Shown: piece after piece, positions 1 to 7,700 of the stretch
How the letters are laid out: each line of letters starts with the position of its first letter
How positions within the stretch are numbered: position 1 is the first letter of the stretch
Assembly: GCA_963926925.1 (NCBI GenBank)
Contig: CAWUZD010000071.1
Coordinates: 1 to 12,332 of the forward strand
Length of the DNA stretch: 12,332 nucleotides
Reading direction: 5' to 3'
DNA from: Paralactobacillus_A sp963926925
Lineage (GTDB): Bacteria > Bacillota > Bacilli > Lactobacillales > Lactobacillaceae
Notes under the pieces: generated by a model
Told to the model about the DNA's origin: nothing
Seen by the model: only the letters and a program-made list of their open reading frames with translations
The model's database searches: none
Translations under genes and position numbers: made by a program

Positions 1-2029
1 TAGGTACCAATAAAGCCACTTGTTTATTGTCTTGAACTGCTTTAAAAGCAGCCCGCAAAGCAACTTCAGTTTTACCAAAGCCAACATCCCCAACTAATAG
101 ACGATCCATTGGGTGTGGTTTTTCCATATCATGTTTAACTTCATCAATGCTTCGTAATTGATCAGGTGTTTCAACATATGGAAAAGCTGCTTCAAATTTC
201 TTTTGATATTCATCATCAGGTGAAAAGGCAAAGCCTTTTTCTGCTTCACGTTGGGCATACAAATCAATTAATTCATCGGCAATATCTTCAATTTTATTAG
301 CAACTTTCCGTTTGGTCTTTTGCCAATCACTACCACCTAAGCGATTAATATGTGGTGCCTTATCATCAAATGACACATATTTTTGAATTAAGTTTAACTG
401 GGTAACTGGAATAAATAACTTTGCATCATTTTGATACAAAATTGTCATGTAATCCTGATGAACGCCATCAACTTCTAAAGTTTGCATGCCAATAAACTTA
501 CCAATCCCATGGTTAACATGAACAACATAATCACCAGGTTGCAAATCATTGTAGCTCCGCAAACGTTCAGCATTTTCTAAAGTAGGCTGCCGCCGATGAT
601 GAACCGTTTGTACCTTATTAAATAATTCATGTTCAGTAATCACAACAAGATTAGCATCAGGAATTTCAAAACCAGTCTTTAAAGTTCCCGTTACTAATTG
701 GGTATGCTTTGTTTGTAAATCATTTTTACCAGTTAAAACGGCTGAAATTTCAAAATCATGTAATGTTTGGTCTAACTTAGTAATTCGTTGGGGATCATCT
801 ACTAACATTACAATAGTTCGTTGTTGCTTTTGCCAATGTGCAACTTCAGTTTTCAAAAGGGGCATTTGGCTAAAGAAACGTTGCATTTCATGACTAACTA
901 AATTATTAATGCCATCAAGGTGCAACCGCCCCATGCCCTTTTGAAATAATGATAAGTATAAACGACTATGTTGATCATGGTGTAACAAATCACGTAATTG
1001 GTTAACTAATTGGGTATTCTTCAAAATCATCCCTTGTGATAATAAATCACTTAACCAATTAAATGTATCATTATTTAAACGTTGTTCATTAGTCATTAAG
1101 CGTTGGTAATCATCAATAATTAACCAACCATCATCACTTAAATAATCTAATAAACTGGTCTTTTGCGGATATAAGTAATCACTTAATAACAACAAGTTAG
1201 GATCACTAATCCGTTGCTGTAAATCTTCTAATTGTTTACCAACATTTTGTTTCAATAATTGTGCATCAACATCATGGTCACTTAAAGCTTGTTGGTATTG
1301 TTTTTGTAAAGTTTGTTGTGCTTGTTGCCAAGTTGGCTCATCAACCAATAAGTCAGTTGCGGGTAAAATCGTAAATGAATCAATATTATCCAAACTACGT
1401 TGTGTATTAGGATCAAAATAACGTAATGAATCAACTTCAGTATCAAACAATTCAATTCGTACAGGATAAGATGCTGTTAATGAATAAATATCAATAATAT
1501 CACCACGAATAGCAAATTCACCAGGTTTAGCAACCATGCTTTGCCGTTCATAACCCATATTAATTAATTGTGCAGTTAATTTTTGTGGGTCTAATTCCCC
1601 ATCTTGACTAACTTTAATTTGGGCTTTTTGCCACATCGCTACTGTTGGCAAAATCCGCCGCATCCCCGCAACACTAGTAACAACAATTCCATTTTGGTCA
1701 TTAGCTAATTGAGTTAAGGCTTGAATTCGATTACTTTTTACTTCTGGTGAACTAACGGCAATTTCAGCAGCTAATACTTCATTAACATTAAAAGTAGTAA
1801 TTAATTCATCAGGTAAAAGATTACTTAAATCGTCAGCTAGTTGGTTAGCATGATACGTATCTGGTTCAACAATCAACATGGCATGTTGCTGCTGTTGATA
1901 CATTGTTGCTAAAAATAACGTTTGTGCTGAGCCATTTAAACCAGTTAATAACTGTTTAGTATGTGGTACTAATTTAGTTAAAACTTGTTGAACTGTTGGT
2001 GCTTGCGCCATTAACTCAATTAAATTCAT
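1..2029 (-). CDS. mfd: Transcription-repair coupling factor Mfd, N-terminal part (runs off the window)
   Basis: Mfd is a DNA translocase that pushes stalled RNA polymerase off lesions and recruits UvrA for excision repair. The frame is open for 676 codons from the ATG at 2029 to the window edge, with no internal stop. The N-terminal third looks like the UvrB-homology module (residue about 90 onward reads FNVNEVLAAEIAVSSPE; GEFAIRGDIIDIY near residue 170). A CarD-like RNA-polymerase-interaction domain begins near residue 497 (GDYVVHVNHGIGKFIG). The helicase core follows, with DRLLVGDVGFGKTEVA; the Walker A GDVGFGKT is residues 647-654 (positions 68-91). The window ends at LLVP of motif Ia. Full-length Mfd is about 1150-1180 residues, so roughly 500 are missing; this is a window truncation, not a broken gene. 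The start is supported by GAGGGG five bases upstream. It is 10 bases downstream of pth, so probably co-transcribed and translationally coupled. Confidence 0.96.
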   Translation of the reverse strand, partial: MNLIELMAQAPTVQQVLTKLVPHTKQLLTGLNGSAQTLFLATMYQQQQHAMLIVEPDTYHANQLADDLSNLLPDELITTFNVNEVLAAEIAVSSPEVKSNRIQALTQLANDQNGIVVTSVAGMRRILPTVAMWQKAQIKVSQDGELDPQKLTAQLINMGYERQSMVAKPGEFAIRGDIIDIYSLTASYPVRIELFDTEVDSLRYFDPNTQRSLDNIDSFTILPATDLLVDEPTWQQAQQTLQKQYQQALSDHDVDAQLLKQNVGKQLEDLQQRISDPNLLLLSDYLYPQKTSLLDYLSDDGWLIIDDYQRLMTNEQRLNNDTFNWLSDLLSQGMILKNTQLVNQLRDLLHHDQHSRLYLSLFQKGMGRLHLDGINNLVSHEMQRFFSQMPLLKTEVAHWQKQQRTIVMLVDDPQRITKLDQTLHDFEISAVLTGKNDLQTKHTQLVTGTLKTGFEIPDANLVVITEHELFNKVQTVHHRRQPTLENAERLRSYNDLQPGDYVVHVNHGIGKFIGMQTLEVDGVHQDYMTILYQNDAKLFIPVTQLNLIQKYVSFDDKAPHINRLGGSDWQKTKRKVANKIEDIADELIDLYAQREAEKGFAFSPDDEYQKKFEAAFPYVETPDQLRSIDEVKHDMEKPHPMDRLLVGDVGFGKTEVALRAAFKAVQDNKQVALLVP

Positions 2030-2034
2030 AACAA

Positions 2035-2040
2035 CCCCTC
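2035..2040 (-). promoter_or_regulatory. mfd ribosome binding site overlapping the pth stop codon
   Basis: Read on the minus strand, the junction is TAGAGGGGTTGTTATG. The final G of the pth stop codon TAG is the first base of the GAGGGG Shine-Dalgarno sequence, and the mfd ATG follows after five bases. The ribosome terminating on pth therefore sits on the mfd initiation site, which suggests translational coupling (inference). It also fixes the mfd start at 2029. Confidence 0.75.
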
Positions 2041-2600
2041 TATTGATTAAATTGATTCATCGTTTTATCAAAATTATCATTTTGAATCCAATCAATTGCT
2101 GCTGCGGCAGCTTTATCTAAAACATTATCAATAATAACTTGGTCATCCTGATTAAAAGGACTCAATACCCAATCAACTACTGTTTCTATCTTAGGATGAT
2201 CAATGCCAATTTTAATTCGTTTAAAATCTTGTGAACCAACTGCCGCAATAATACTGCGAATTCCATTGTGACCACCGGCTGAGCCACGTGCACGTAATCG
2301 TAATTTACCAATTGCTAAATCTAAGTCATCTTGAATAACTAATAATTCTGGTAATTGAATTTGATAGTAGCTCATTAACATCCGCACTGCACGACCTGAG
2401 TCGTTCATATATGTTAGTGGTTTAACTAACCAAATTTTTTCATCATTTACTTTAAAAGTAGTGTAAGCTGCTTCAAATTGATGTTGATCAACATCAACAT
2501 GATAATGTTGTGCAATGCGATCAATTACTTGAAAGCCCATATTATGTTTAGTATTTTCATATTGACTACCTGGATTACCCAGGCCTACAATCATCTTCAT
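2040..2600 (-). CDS. pth: Peptidyl-tRNA hydrolase
   Basis: Pth hydrolyses the ester bond of peptidyl-tRNAs dropped from ribosomes, recycling tRNA in the cytosol. The 186-residue product is the usual bacterial length. It opens with MKMIVGLGNPGSQYENTKHN. The family's active-site residues are all visible: N9 in GLGNPG, the catalytic H19 in NTKHNMGF, N66 in PLTYMNDSG, D91 in QDDLDL and N112 in the glycine-rich GSAGGHNGIRSI. The start at 2600 is supported by GAGG (2608-2611) seven bases upstream. It is the first gene of a pth-mfd operon, a pairing common in Firmicutes, and is transcribed away from the L,D-transpeptidase gene from a divergent promoter region. The stop codon TAG overlaps the mfd ribosome binding site. 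Nothing in it looks damaged. Confidence 0.98.
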   Translation of the reverse strand: MKMIVGLGNPGSQYENTKHNMGFQVIDRIAQHYHVDVDQHQFEAAYTTFKVNDEKIWLVKPLTYMNDSGRAVRMLMSYYQIQLPELLVIQDDLDLAIGKLRLRARGSAGGHNGIRSIIAAVGSQDFKRIKIGIDHPKIETVVDWVLSPFNQDDQVIIDNVLDKAAAAAIDWIQNDNFDKTMNQFNQ

Positions 2601-2636
2601 AACAAAACCTCATTAATATTAATAAATCGTAATTAT

Positions 2637-2670
2637 TATAACACCCCTCAAGATAAAGACGGGCGTTATA
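2637..2670. repeat. Imperfect inverted repeat over the pth promoter
   Basis: Arms TATAACACCC (2637-2646) and GGGCGTTATA (2661-2670) are inverted copies with one mismatch in ten, separated by 14 bases. One arm contains the -10 box TATAAC and the other most of the downstream TATAAT. In minus-strand RNA the mismatch becomes a G-U pair, so a 10-pair stem is possible, but most of one arm lies upstream of the predicted start site. Its position suits an operator better than a terminator, and no T-run follows it on the minus strand. The function is unknown. Confidence 0.5.
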
Positions 2671-2693
2671 GACATGCACCTTTATTTTTTCAA
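2665..2693 (-). promoter_or_regulatory. Likely sigma-A promoter of the pth-mfd operon
   Basis: On the minus strand, -35 TTGAAA (2688-2693) is followed by a 17-base spacer and -10 TATAAC (2665-2670); each box matches consensus at 5 of 6. The start of transcription would fall near 2658, giving a leader of about 60 bases. A second candidate lies just downstream: a perfect TATAAT (2635-2640) with an extended TG motif (2642-2643) but no good -35. Either or both could drive pth. This is a prediction from sequence only. Confidence 0.55.
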
Positions 2694-2715
2694 TTAAATA
2701 ACTTAAAATTATATT
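2687..2715 (+). promoter_or_regulatory. Candidate promoter of the L,D-transpeptidase gene
   Basis: TTTTCA (2687-2692, 4 of 6 to the -35 consensus), a 17-base spacer and TATATT (2710-2715, 5 of 6 to the -10 consensus). Transcription would start near 2722, about 22 bases before the ATG at 2744. Its -35 box overlaps the opposite-strand -35 box of pth, so the two promoters stand back to back. The region is very AT-rich, so chance matches are possible. Confidence 0.4.
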
Positions 2716-2743
2716 TTAATTAAACATATCGAGGAATAAAATC

Positions 2744-4119
2744 ATGAAAAATGGTAAAAAATTAGGTATTATCGCTGCTTTTTTCCTTTTAATTATTGCA
2801 GGTGGTTATGGTTTTCATGTCCTTCATTATCAAAAAACTTTTCTACCCCAAACTAAAGTATTAGGCATTAACATTAGTGGGCAAACACCACAAGAAGCTG
2901 ATGAAACTTTAAAAAATAGTCTCAATAAAAATCACTTTACGTTAGTCGAAAATAATAAAAAAATTGCTAATTTTAGTTTTGATGATGTTGGTGGAACCGC
3001 CGAATTTTTACCAGTATTAACTAAACTTAAACAGCAACAAAATCCATGGGCACTGGTTGCTAATAAACAACTTAGTAAGAGCGATTTAAATAATGCCATT
3101 ACATTCAATACCACAACACTCAATAACTTTGTTAAAACACAAGTAACAACAATTAACCGTGGTCGGCAACTAGGTCACAATGCTTATATTGCTAAGAAAA
3201 ATAATGAATTTGTAATTAAACCAGCCCAAACTGGCAATGCTCTAGTAGCTAGCAAAGTAGCTAATTCAATTAAAAACGCCATTCAAAGTGGTAGTAACAC
3301 CGTTAGTGTTAATAATGACCGTATTAAACCAACCATTACGGCCAACTCACCACAACTCTTAGCTGCCAAGAAGCAAATGGAAAACATTGTCAATGAAAAT
3401 GATGTTTATCATATTAATGGCTATGATATCAAAATTGATCGTAGTCAATTATATGATTGGGTTACATACCAAAATAATAAGGTTAGCTTAGATTATGATA
3501 AAGTGCATGCTTATGTGCAATCATTAGCCGATAAATACGATACTTACCAAAAAGAATGTACCTTCCACACTACTAATGAAGGTGATGTCAAAGTAAGTGG
3601 CGGAACATACGGTTGGAGTATCCAAGTAACACCGGAAACTAAAGCCTTAATCAAAGAAGTTTTGAAAGGCAAATCATTCACCCGTACGCCTCTCATTGCT
3701 GAGTTGGTTATAACGATGATAAGCAAGATATTGGTAATACTTATATTGAAGTAAGTATTAAAGAACAACATGAATGGTATTACAAAGATGGCAAACTAGT
3801 AATGGATTCACCAATTGTTACTGGTAAACCAACAAATGGTGATGCTACCCCAACCGGTGTCTTCTTCGTTTGGAAGAAACAACGTAATGCCGTGCTTAAA
3901 GGCAAAAGCGATGATGGTTCTTCATATTCATCACCGGTTTCATATTGGATGCCAATTAATTACGATGGCGTTGGCTTACATGATTCACCATGGCAACCAA
4001 CTTATGGCGGCGATTGGTACAAAGAACATGGTTCACATGGTTGCGTTAATAACCCACCTGACTTTATTGCCAAATTATATCCACAAGTTGCACTTAACAC
4101 TCCGGTCGTAATTTATTAA
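2744..4119 (+). pseudogene. L,D-transpeptidase (YkuD family with PG_binding_4 domain), interrupted by a frameshift
   Basis: An intact enzyme of this type is membrane-anchored and joins peptidoglycan stems through 3-3 cross-links, or attaches other groups to them; Enterococcus faecium Ldt has the same architecture. The 5' frame (2744-3754, 336 codons) has GAGGA eight bases before its ATG. It has a short basic N-terminus, one hydrophobic anchor (about residues 8-27) and an extracytoplasmic region starting FLPQTKVLGINISG, then the PG_binding_4-like part ending FTRTPLIA at residue 319. The last 17 residues of that frame are hydrophobic nonsense. The family sequence resumes in the -1 frame from GYNDDKQDIGNTYIEVS (3706 on) and carries the YkuD domain with SPVSYWMPI, GVGLHDSPW and the catalytic motif HGSHGCVN (Cys codon 4042-4044). 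The 3' piece has no ribosome binding site. Restoring one base near 3701 gives 458 residues, a normal length. Whether this is a true null allele or a sequencing error cannot be decided here. Confidence 0.85.
3701..3708 (+). other. Frameshift site in the L,D-transpeptidase gene
   Basis: The frame coding for PLIA ends at GCT (3698-3700) and the frame coding for GYNDD begins at GGT (3706-3708). The second frame meets a TGA at 3700-3702, so the break lies within a few bases of 3701-3706. Adding one G to read GCTGGAGTTGGT would give A-G-V-G and join both halves. No slippery heptamer of the X XXY YYZ type precedes it, so a one-base deletion or a base-call error is more likely than programmed frameshifting. 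Confidence 0.8.
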
Positions 4120-4130
4120 TATGAATTCAA

Positions 4131-4165
4131 AAAAAGGACTTGCAATAATATTGCAAGTCCTTTTT
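4131..4165. terminator. Bidirectional intrinsic terminator between convergent genes
   Basis: Perfect inverted repeat: a 16-base arm at 4131-4146 and its complement at 4150-4165, around a three-base AAT loop. The core GGACTTGCAAT pairs with ATTGCAAGTCC and is flanked by A5 and T5, so a U-tract follows the stem on either strand. It begins 11 bases after the transpeptidase stop (4117-4119) and lies 2 bases beyond the reductase stop (4168-4170), serving both convergent genes. Confidence 0.93.
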
Positions 4166-4167
4166 AA

Positions 4168-4722
4168 TTATTCAATTTGTTTATCTGCTTTCACATAATG
4201 TGAAGTAATAATACCATCATGTGAATATGATTTAATTAAATCTAATGAAACTTGATTATCAATTTTATCGCTAAATAGCCGAATTCCTGATCCCAAAATG
4301 AACGGTACAATTGAAAGATAATAATCATCCACAATATCAGCATTAATTGCATCATGAATTACTTTGGGACCACCCACTACCCAAATATCTTTACCAGTAC
4401 CTTCACGAAGGTCTTGTAATAGTTGTAAAGCATCATGATGATAAAAGATAATTTCATCAGTACTTTCACCAGGATGACTCGTAAGAACGTATGTTGTTTT
4501 ACCAGCACATGGCCAGTTATTAGGTGTATTTTCATTAACAATATTGTCATAAGTATGTCTACCCATTACCACAATATCAATGTTTTTGAAAAATTTTTCA
4601 AATAACCGGTCATTATCAATCCCAGCTTCATGACCTTCACCACGCAAAAAGCTGATATTGCCATCCTTATCGGCCATATAACCATCAATACTTTCTGCTA
4701 TATACAAATCAATTTTACGCAT
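4168..4722 (-). CDS. Dihydrofolate-reductase-like (RibD C-terminal domain) family reductase
   Basis: This 184-residue protein has the dihydrofolate-reductase fold signature of the RibD C-terminal family, probably a cytosolic NADPH-dependent reductase. It is not a clear housekeeping DHFR (folA), and its substrate is unknown. Visible motifs are the N-terminal strand and loop DLYIAESIDGYMADKDG (residues 5-21), VVMGRHTYDNI (51-61), which binds the nucleotide in this fold, WVVGGPKVIHDAI (114-126) and a late LGSGIRLF (143-150). Similar small stand-alone proteins of Firmicutes are annotated only as dihydrofolate reductase family. The ATG at 4722 is supported by GAAGG (4731-4735) eight bases upstream. 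It is 75 bases downstream of addA on the same strand, so read-through is possible, but that gap contains an inverted repeat and its own expression is plausible. It ends at the shared hairpin. Family confidence is high, specific function low. Confidence 0.88.
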   Translation of the reverse strand: MRKIDLYIAESIDGYMADKDGNISFLRGEGHEAGIDNDRLFEKFFKNIDIVVMGRHTYDNIVNENTPNNWPCAGKTTYVLTSHPGESTDEIIFYHHDALQLLQDLREGTGKDIWVVGGPKVIHDAINADIVDDYYLSIVPFILGSGIRLFSDKIDNQVSLDLIKSYSHDGIITSHYVKADKQIE

Positions 4723-4757
4723 TTAAAAAGCCTTCTTTTACTCCTACTAACGTCAGC

Positions 4758-4786
4758 ATAATGCATTTTTAATAAAAAATCATTAT
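4758..4786. repeat. AT-rich inverted repeat between addA and the reductase gene
   Basis: ATAATG (4758-4763) and ATTTTT (4765-4770) pair with AAAAAT (4775-4780) and CATTAT (4781-4786) around an AATA loop, with one unpaired C (4764). It lies 11 bases past the addA stop. With no G-C-rich core and no T-run after it on the minus strand, it is a poor terminator. It could be a weak terminator, an operator for the reductase gene, or chance pairing in AT-rich DNA. Confidence 0.35.
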
Positions 4787-4797
4787 TTCTTGTTTAA

Positions 4798-7700
4798 TTA
4801 ATCGATATTAATTAACTGGTTAATATCAAGGAAATAAAGATATTTTTGAGTAATTTTGATGTTAGGTAACATTGTCTTTAATGCATCTGCATACAACGCT
4901 AATTGTCCATAATAACGTTTTAACGCGTTTTGTAATTTATACTCATTATTAATGTGATCAGTCTTATAATCAAATAAAATCACTTCATTATTTGGTAACA
5001 GCAAGTATCCATCAATAATCCCATGAATTAATAATGGTGAATTTTCATGCGGTGATAACTGTTTAAATAATTGTTTCGCAGGCATAATCATTGCAAATGG
5101 CTGTTCACGATAAACACGATCAGGATATTGCAACATTTGTTTACCTAACTTATTAGTAAACAAATTCATAATATGCGCTAAATTAATTTTAGCAGCTACC
5201 TTTTCCGCAATTAAATTCGTGCCAATACAATCTTTCAATAACTGGTCTAATGTTGCGAGGGTTGGTTGGTGATGTAAATCAATCTTTTGCAAAAGTAAGT
5301 GCGTTGCTGTCCCAACAGTAGCAGCACTAACTTTAACATGTTCATTATGCTCTTGCTGATTAATAAAACGTGGACTATCAAAATCATCATCAGTAAACGT
5401 TAATGTTTGTTGATGATTATAATCATTAGTTGTTAACATCGGCATAACTTGATTATCAGGATCATCAAAGTAATTCTTAGCTTTGGAAACAGCCTGATAA
5501 GCAGTCGTTTGTGTTGCTACTAAATTAGGATATGGATCACATAATAATTTTTGTAAAGTTTCATCAGCAATTGGTTTAACTTTTTTAACCAAATTATTTA
5601 GTGTAGCTACATTATTGCCACGTGGATAAGCTTGCCAAATAACATTATCTTCATCATTATCATCACTAATTTTTTGAAACTTAACATTAAAATTAGTAAC
5701 ATCATCAATTAAATAACCCTGACGATGATCTTGATAATGGGGATGACGTATTAGACTTAGTCCTAACCATTGTAAATAACTCTTTCCTAACCGTACATTT
5801 AGCGGTAACAGTAATTCGTGATTATCGCCAACTTGATTTTGCCAATTAGCAATTGTTTTTTGATAATCATCTTTTAATTTACCAACAATCACTAAACGTT
5901 GTTCAGCACGAGTTAACGCCACATATAGCAACCGCATTTCTTCAGAAACTTCATCTTTTTGCATTTGATACTTTTGCAATGTGTATTGCAAAGTAGGAAT
6001 TCGTAACCGTGAACGTGGTGCTAAGTATTGAATGCCAATACCATTTTCATCAATTAGTGCTGGTGATTTAAAATCACTTTGATTAAATTGCTTATCAATG
6101 CCCATCAAAATAACCACTGGTGCTTGCAAACCTTTGCTACCATGAATAGTCATCACTTGCACTGCATTAACATCTTGATAAGTAACTGCTTCATCAAGAT
6201 CATGGTCATCTTGCTGTAATTGTTCAATAAAGCGAATAAACTGGAATAGGCCTTGAAAACCGTTATCTTCGTATTGTTGGGCACGTTCATACAAAGCATG
6301 CAAATTAGCCTGCCGTTGTTTGCCATTCGGCATGCCGCCTACATAATCTAACCAACCAGTTACTTGATAAATATTCCAAATTAACGTTGATAATTGGTGT
6401 TGGCTTGCATAGTCACGTAACTTTTCCAAAATATCCATAAAGCGCTGTACATCTTTACAGGTTTTTTGATAAGTTTCCTGGGAAATGTCACTATTATTGC
6501 CATTCAAAAATGCCTTAACGGCTTGATAATAACTATCTTCAGGATGATTAATACGAATTAATGCTAATTCATTTTCATCAAAACTAAACATTGGCGAACG
6601 TAAAACTGCTACTAACGGAATATCCTGATCAGGATTATCAATAATTTGTAACAATGAAATCATAATTTGAATTTCAACTGTTTGGAAATAATTAGGAACA
6701 TCATTAATATGCACTGGAATATTCATTTGACTAAAAACATCAGTTAACGCCAAATTATATTTATGGCTCCGTGCCAAAATCATAATATCCTGATACTGAA
6801 TATTACGCCATGCTTGCTGATCCTTATCCCAAATTTGTTGATGAGCAATTAACTGCTTAATTTGTTTAGCAACAACCATCGCCGCTGTTTCTTCATCGCT
6901 CATTGCCTTTTGTGGTGTTTCATTATTATAAAAAATAATGTCAGTAGCATTATCAGTGGCTTGCTGTTGAGAATCAGCATAATACTTTGCTCCAAACTTA
7001 AGCATATTATGATGGTAATAATCACTACCACCAATTTGATTATCCATAATTTGCTTAAAAAGCATGTTAACAAAATTATCAATGCCCGCTACGGAACGAA
7101 AGTTATCAGCTAATGTAATCTTAATGCCATTCGTTGGCTGTGATACCGTTTCATTAGTAGTTGTTTGGTAAGTATTAAGCTTTGTTTGGAACAACCGCGG
7201 GTTCGCCTGCCGGAAGCCATAAATGGACTGTTTCATATCACCCACCATAAAGCGATTACCTTGTTGGGGATTGCTAATTGCTTTTAAAATGGCTTCCTGT
7301 AATTCATTAGTATCCTGATATTCATCAATCATAATTTCGGTATATTGATTTTGAATATCCTTAATTACTTGTGTATATTTAGGGTCACTAGTATGCAAAA
7401 TTTGGTACGCAAAGTGCTCAATATCATTAAAATCAACTACATTACGCCGCCGTTTTTCGTTATTTAATGCTTTACGATATTTAATAACTACGCATGATAA
7501 TTCACTAACAAGCTGCTGTGACTTTTGTGAAACAGTAATAATTGTTTTTTCAGGTAATTTAAAGTATTGCTGCATATCTTCAAAAGCATTATTAACATTA
7601 TCAATGATATCCTTTAAACGCTTGATTAATTGTCCATCTTTCTTATTAACGCGTGGTTTAGCAGCTTTGTAATTAACTAATTGTCTTAATTCATCCCAAT

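Noticed and set aside
2478..2723. Plus-strand open frame opposite the start of pth
   Set aside because: Antisense to the conserved N-terminus of pth and running through its promoter; low-complexity I/N/L-rich product and no ribosome binding site.
2932..3123. Minus-strand open frame inside the L,D-transpeptidase gene
   Set aside because: Antisense shadow of the coding frame, with no family resemblance and no Shine-Dalgarno.
3701..3754. Programmed -1 ribosomal frameshift in the L,D-transpeptidase
   Set aside because: No X XXY YYZ slippery sequence and no obvious downstream stem or pseudoknot in the overlap; the family is normally encoded in one frame.
3544..3771. Minus-strand open frame across the frameshift site
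   Set aside because: Antisense to both halves of the transpeptidase; composition is that of a shadow frame.
3815..4111. Second plus-strand open frame inside the YkuD region
   Set aside because: Shifted-frame shadow, rich in His and Met from out-of-frame reading of the real codons.
3802..4119. The catalytic half of the transpeptidase as a separate gene
   Set aside because: It has no ribosome binding site before the ATG at 3802, and its conserved sequence begins upstream of that ATG (at 3706). It is the 3' part of the frameshifted gene.
6862..7113. Short open frames on both strands within addA (also 6900-7082)
   Set aside because: They overlap the continuous, well-conserved AddA helicase frame and have no start signals.
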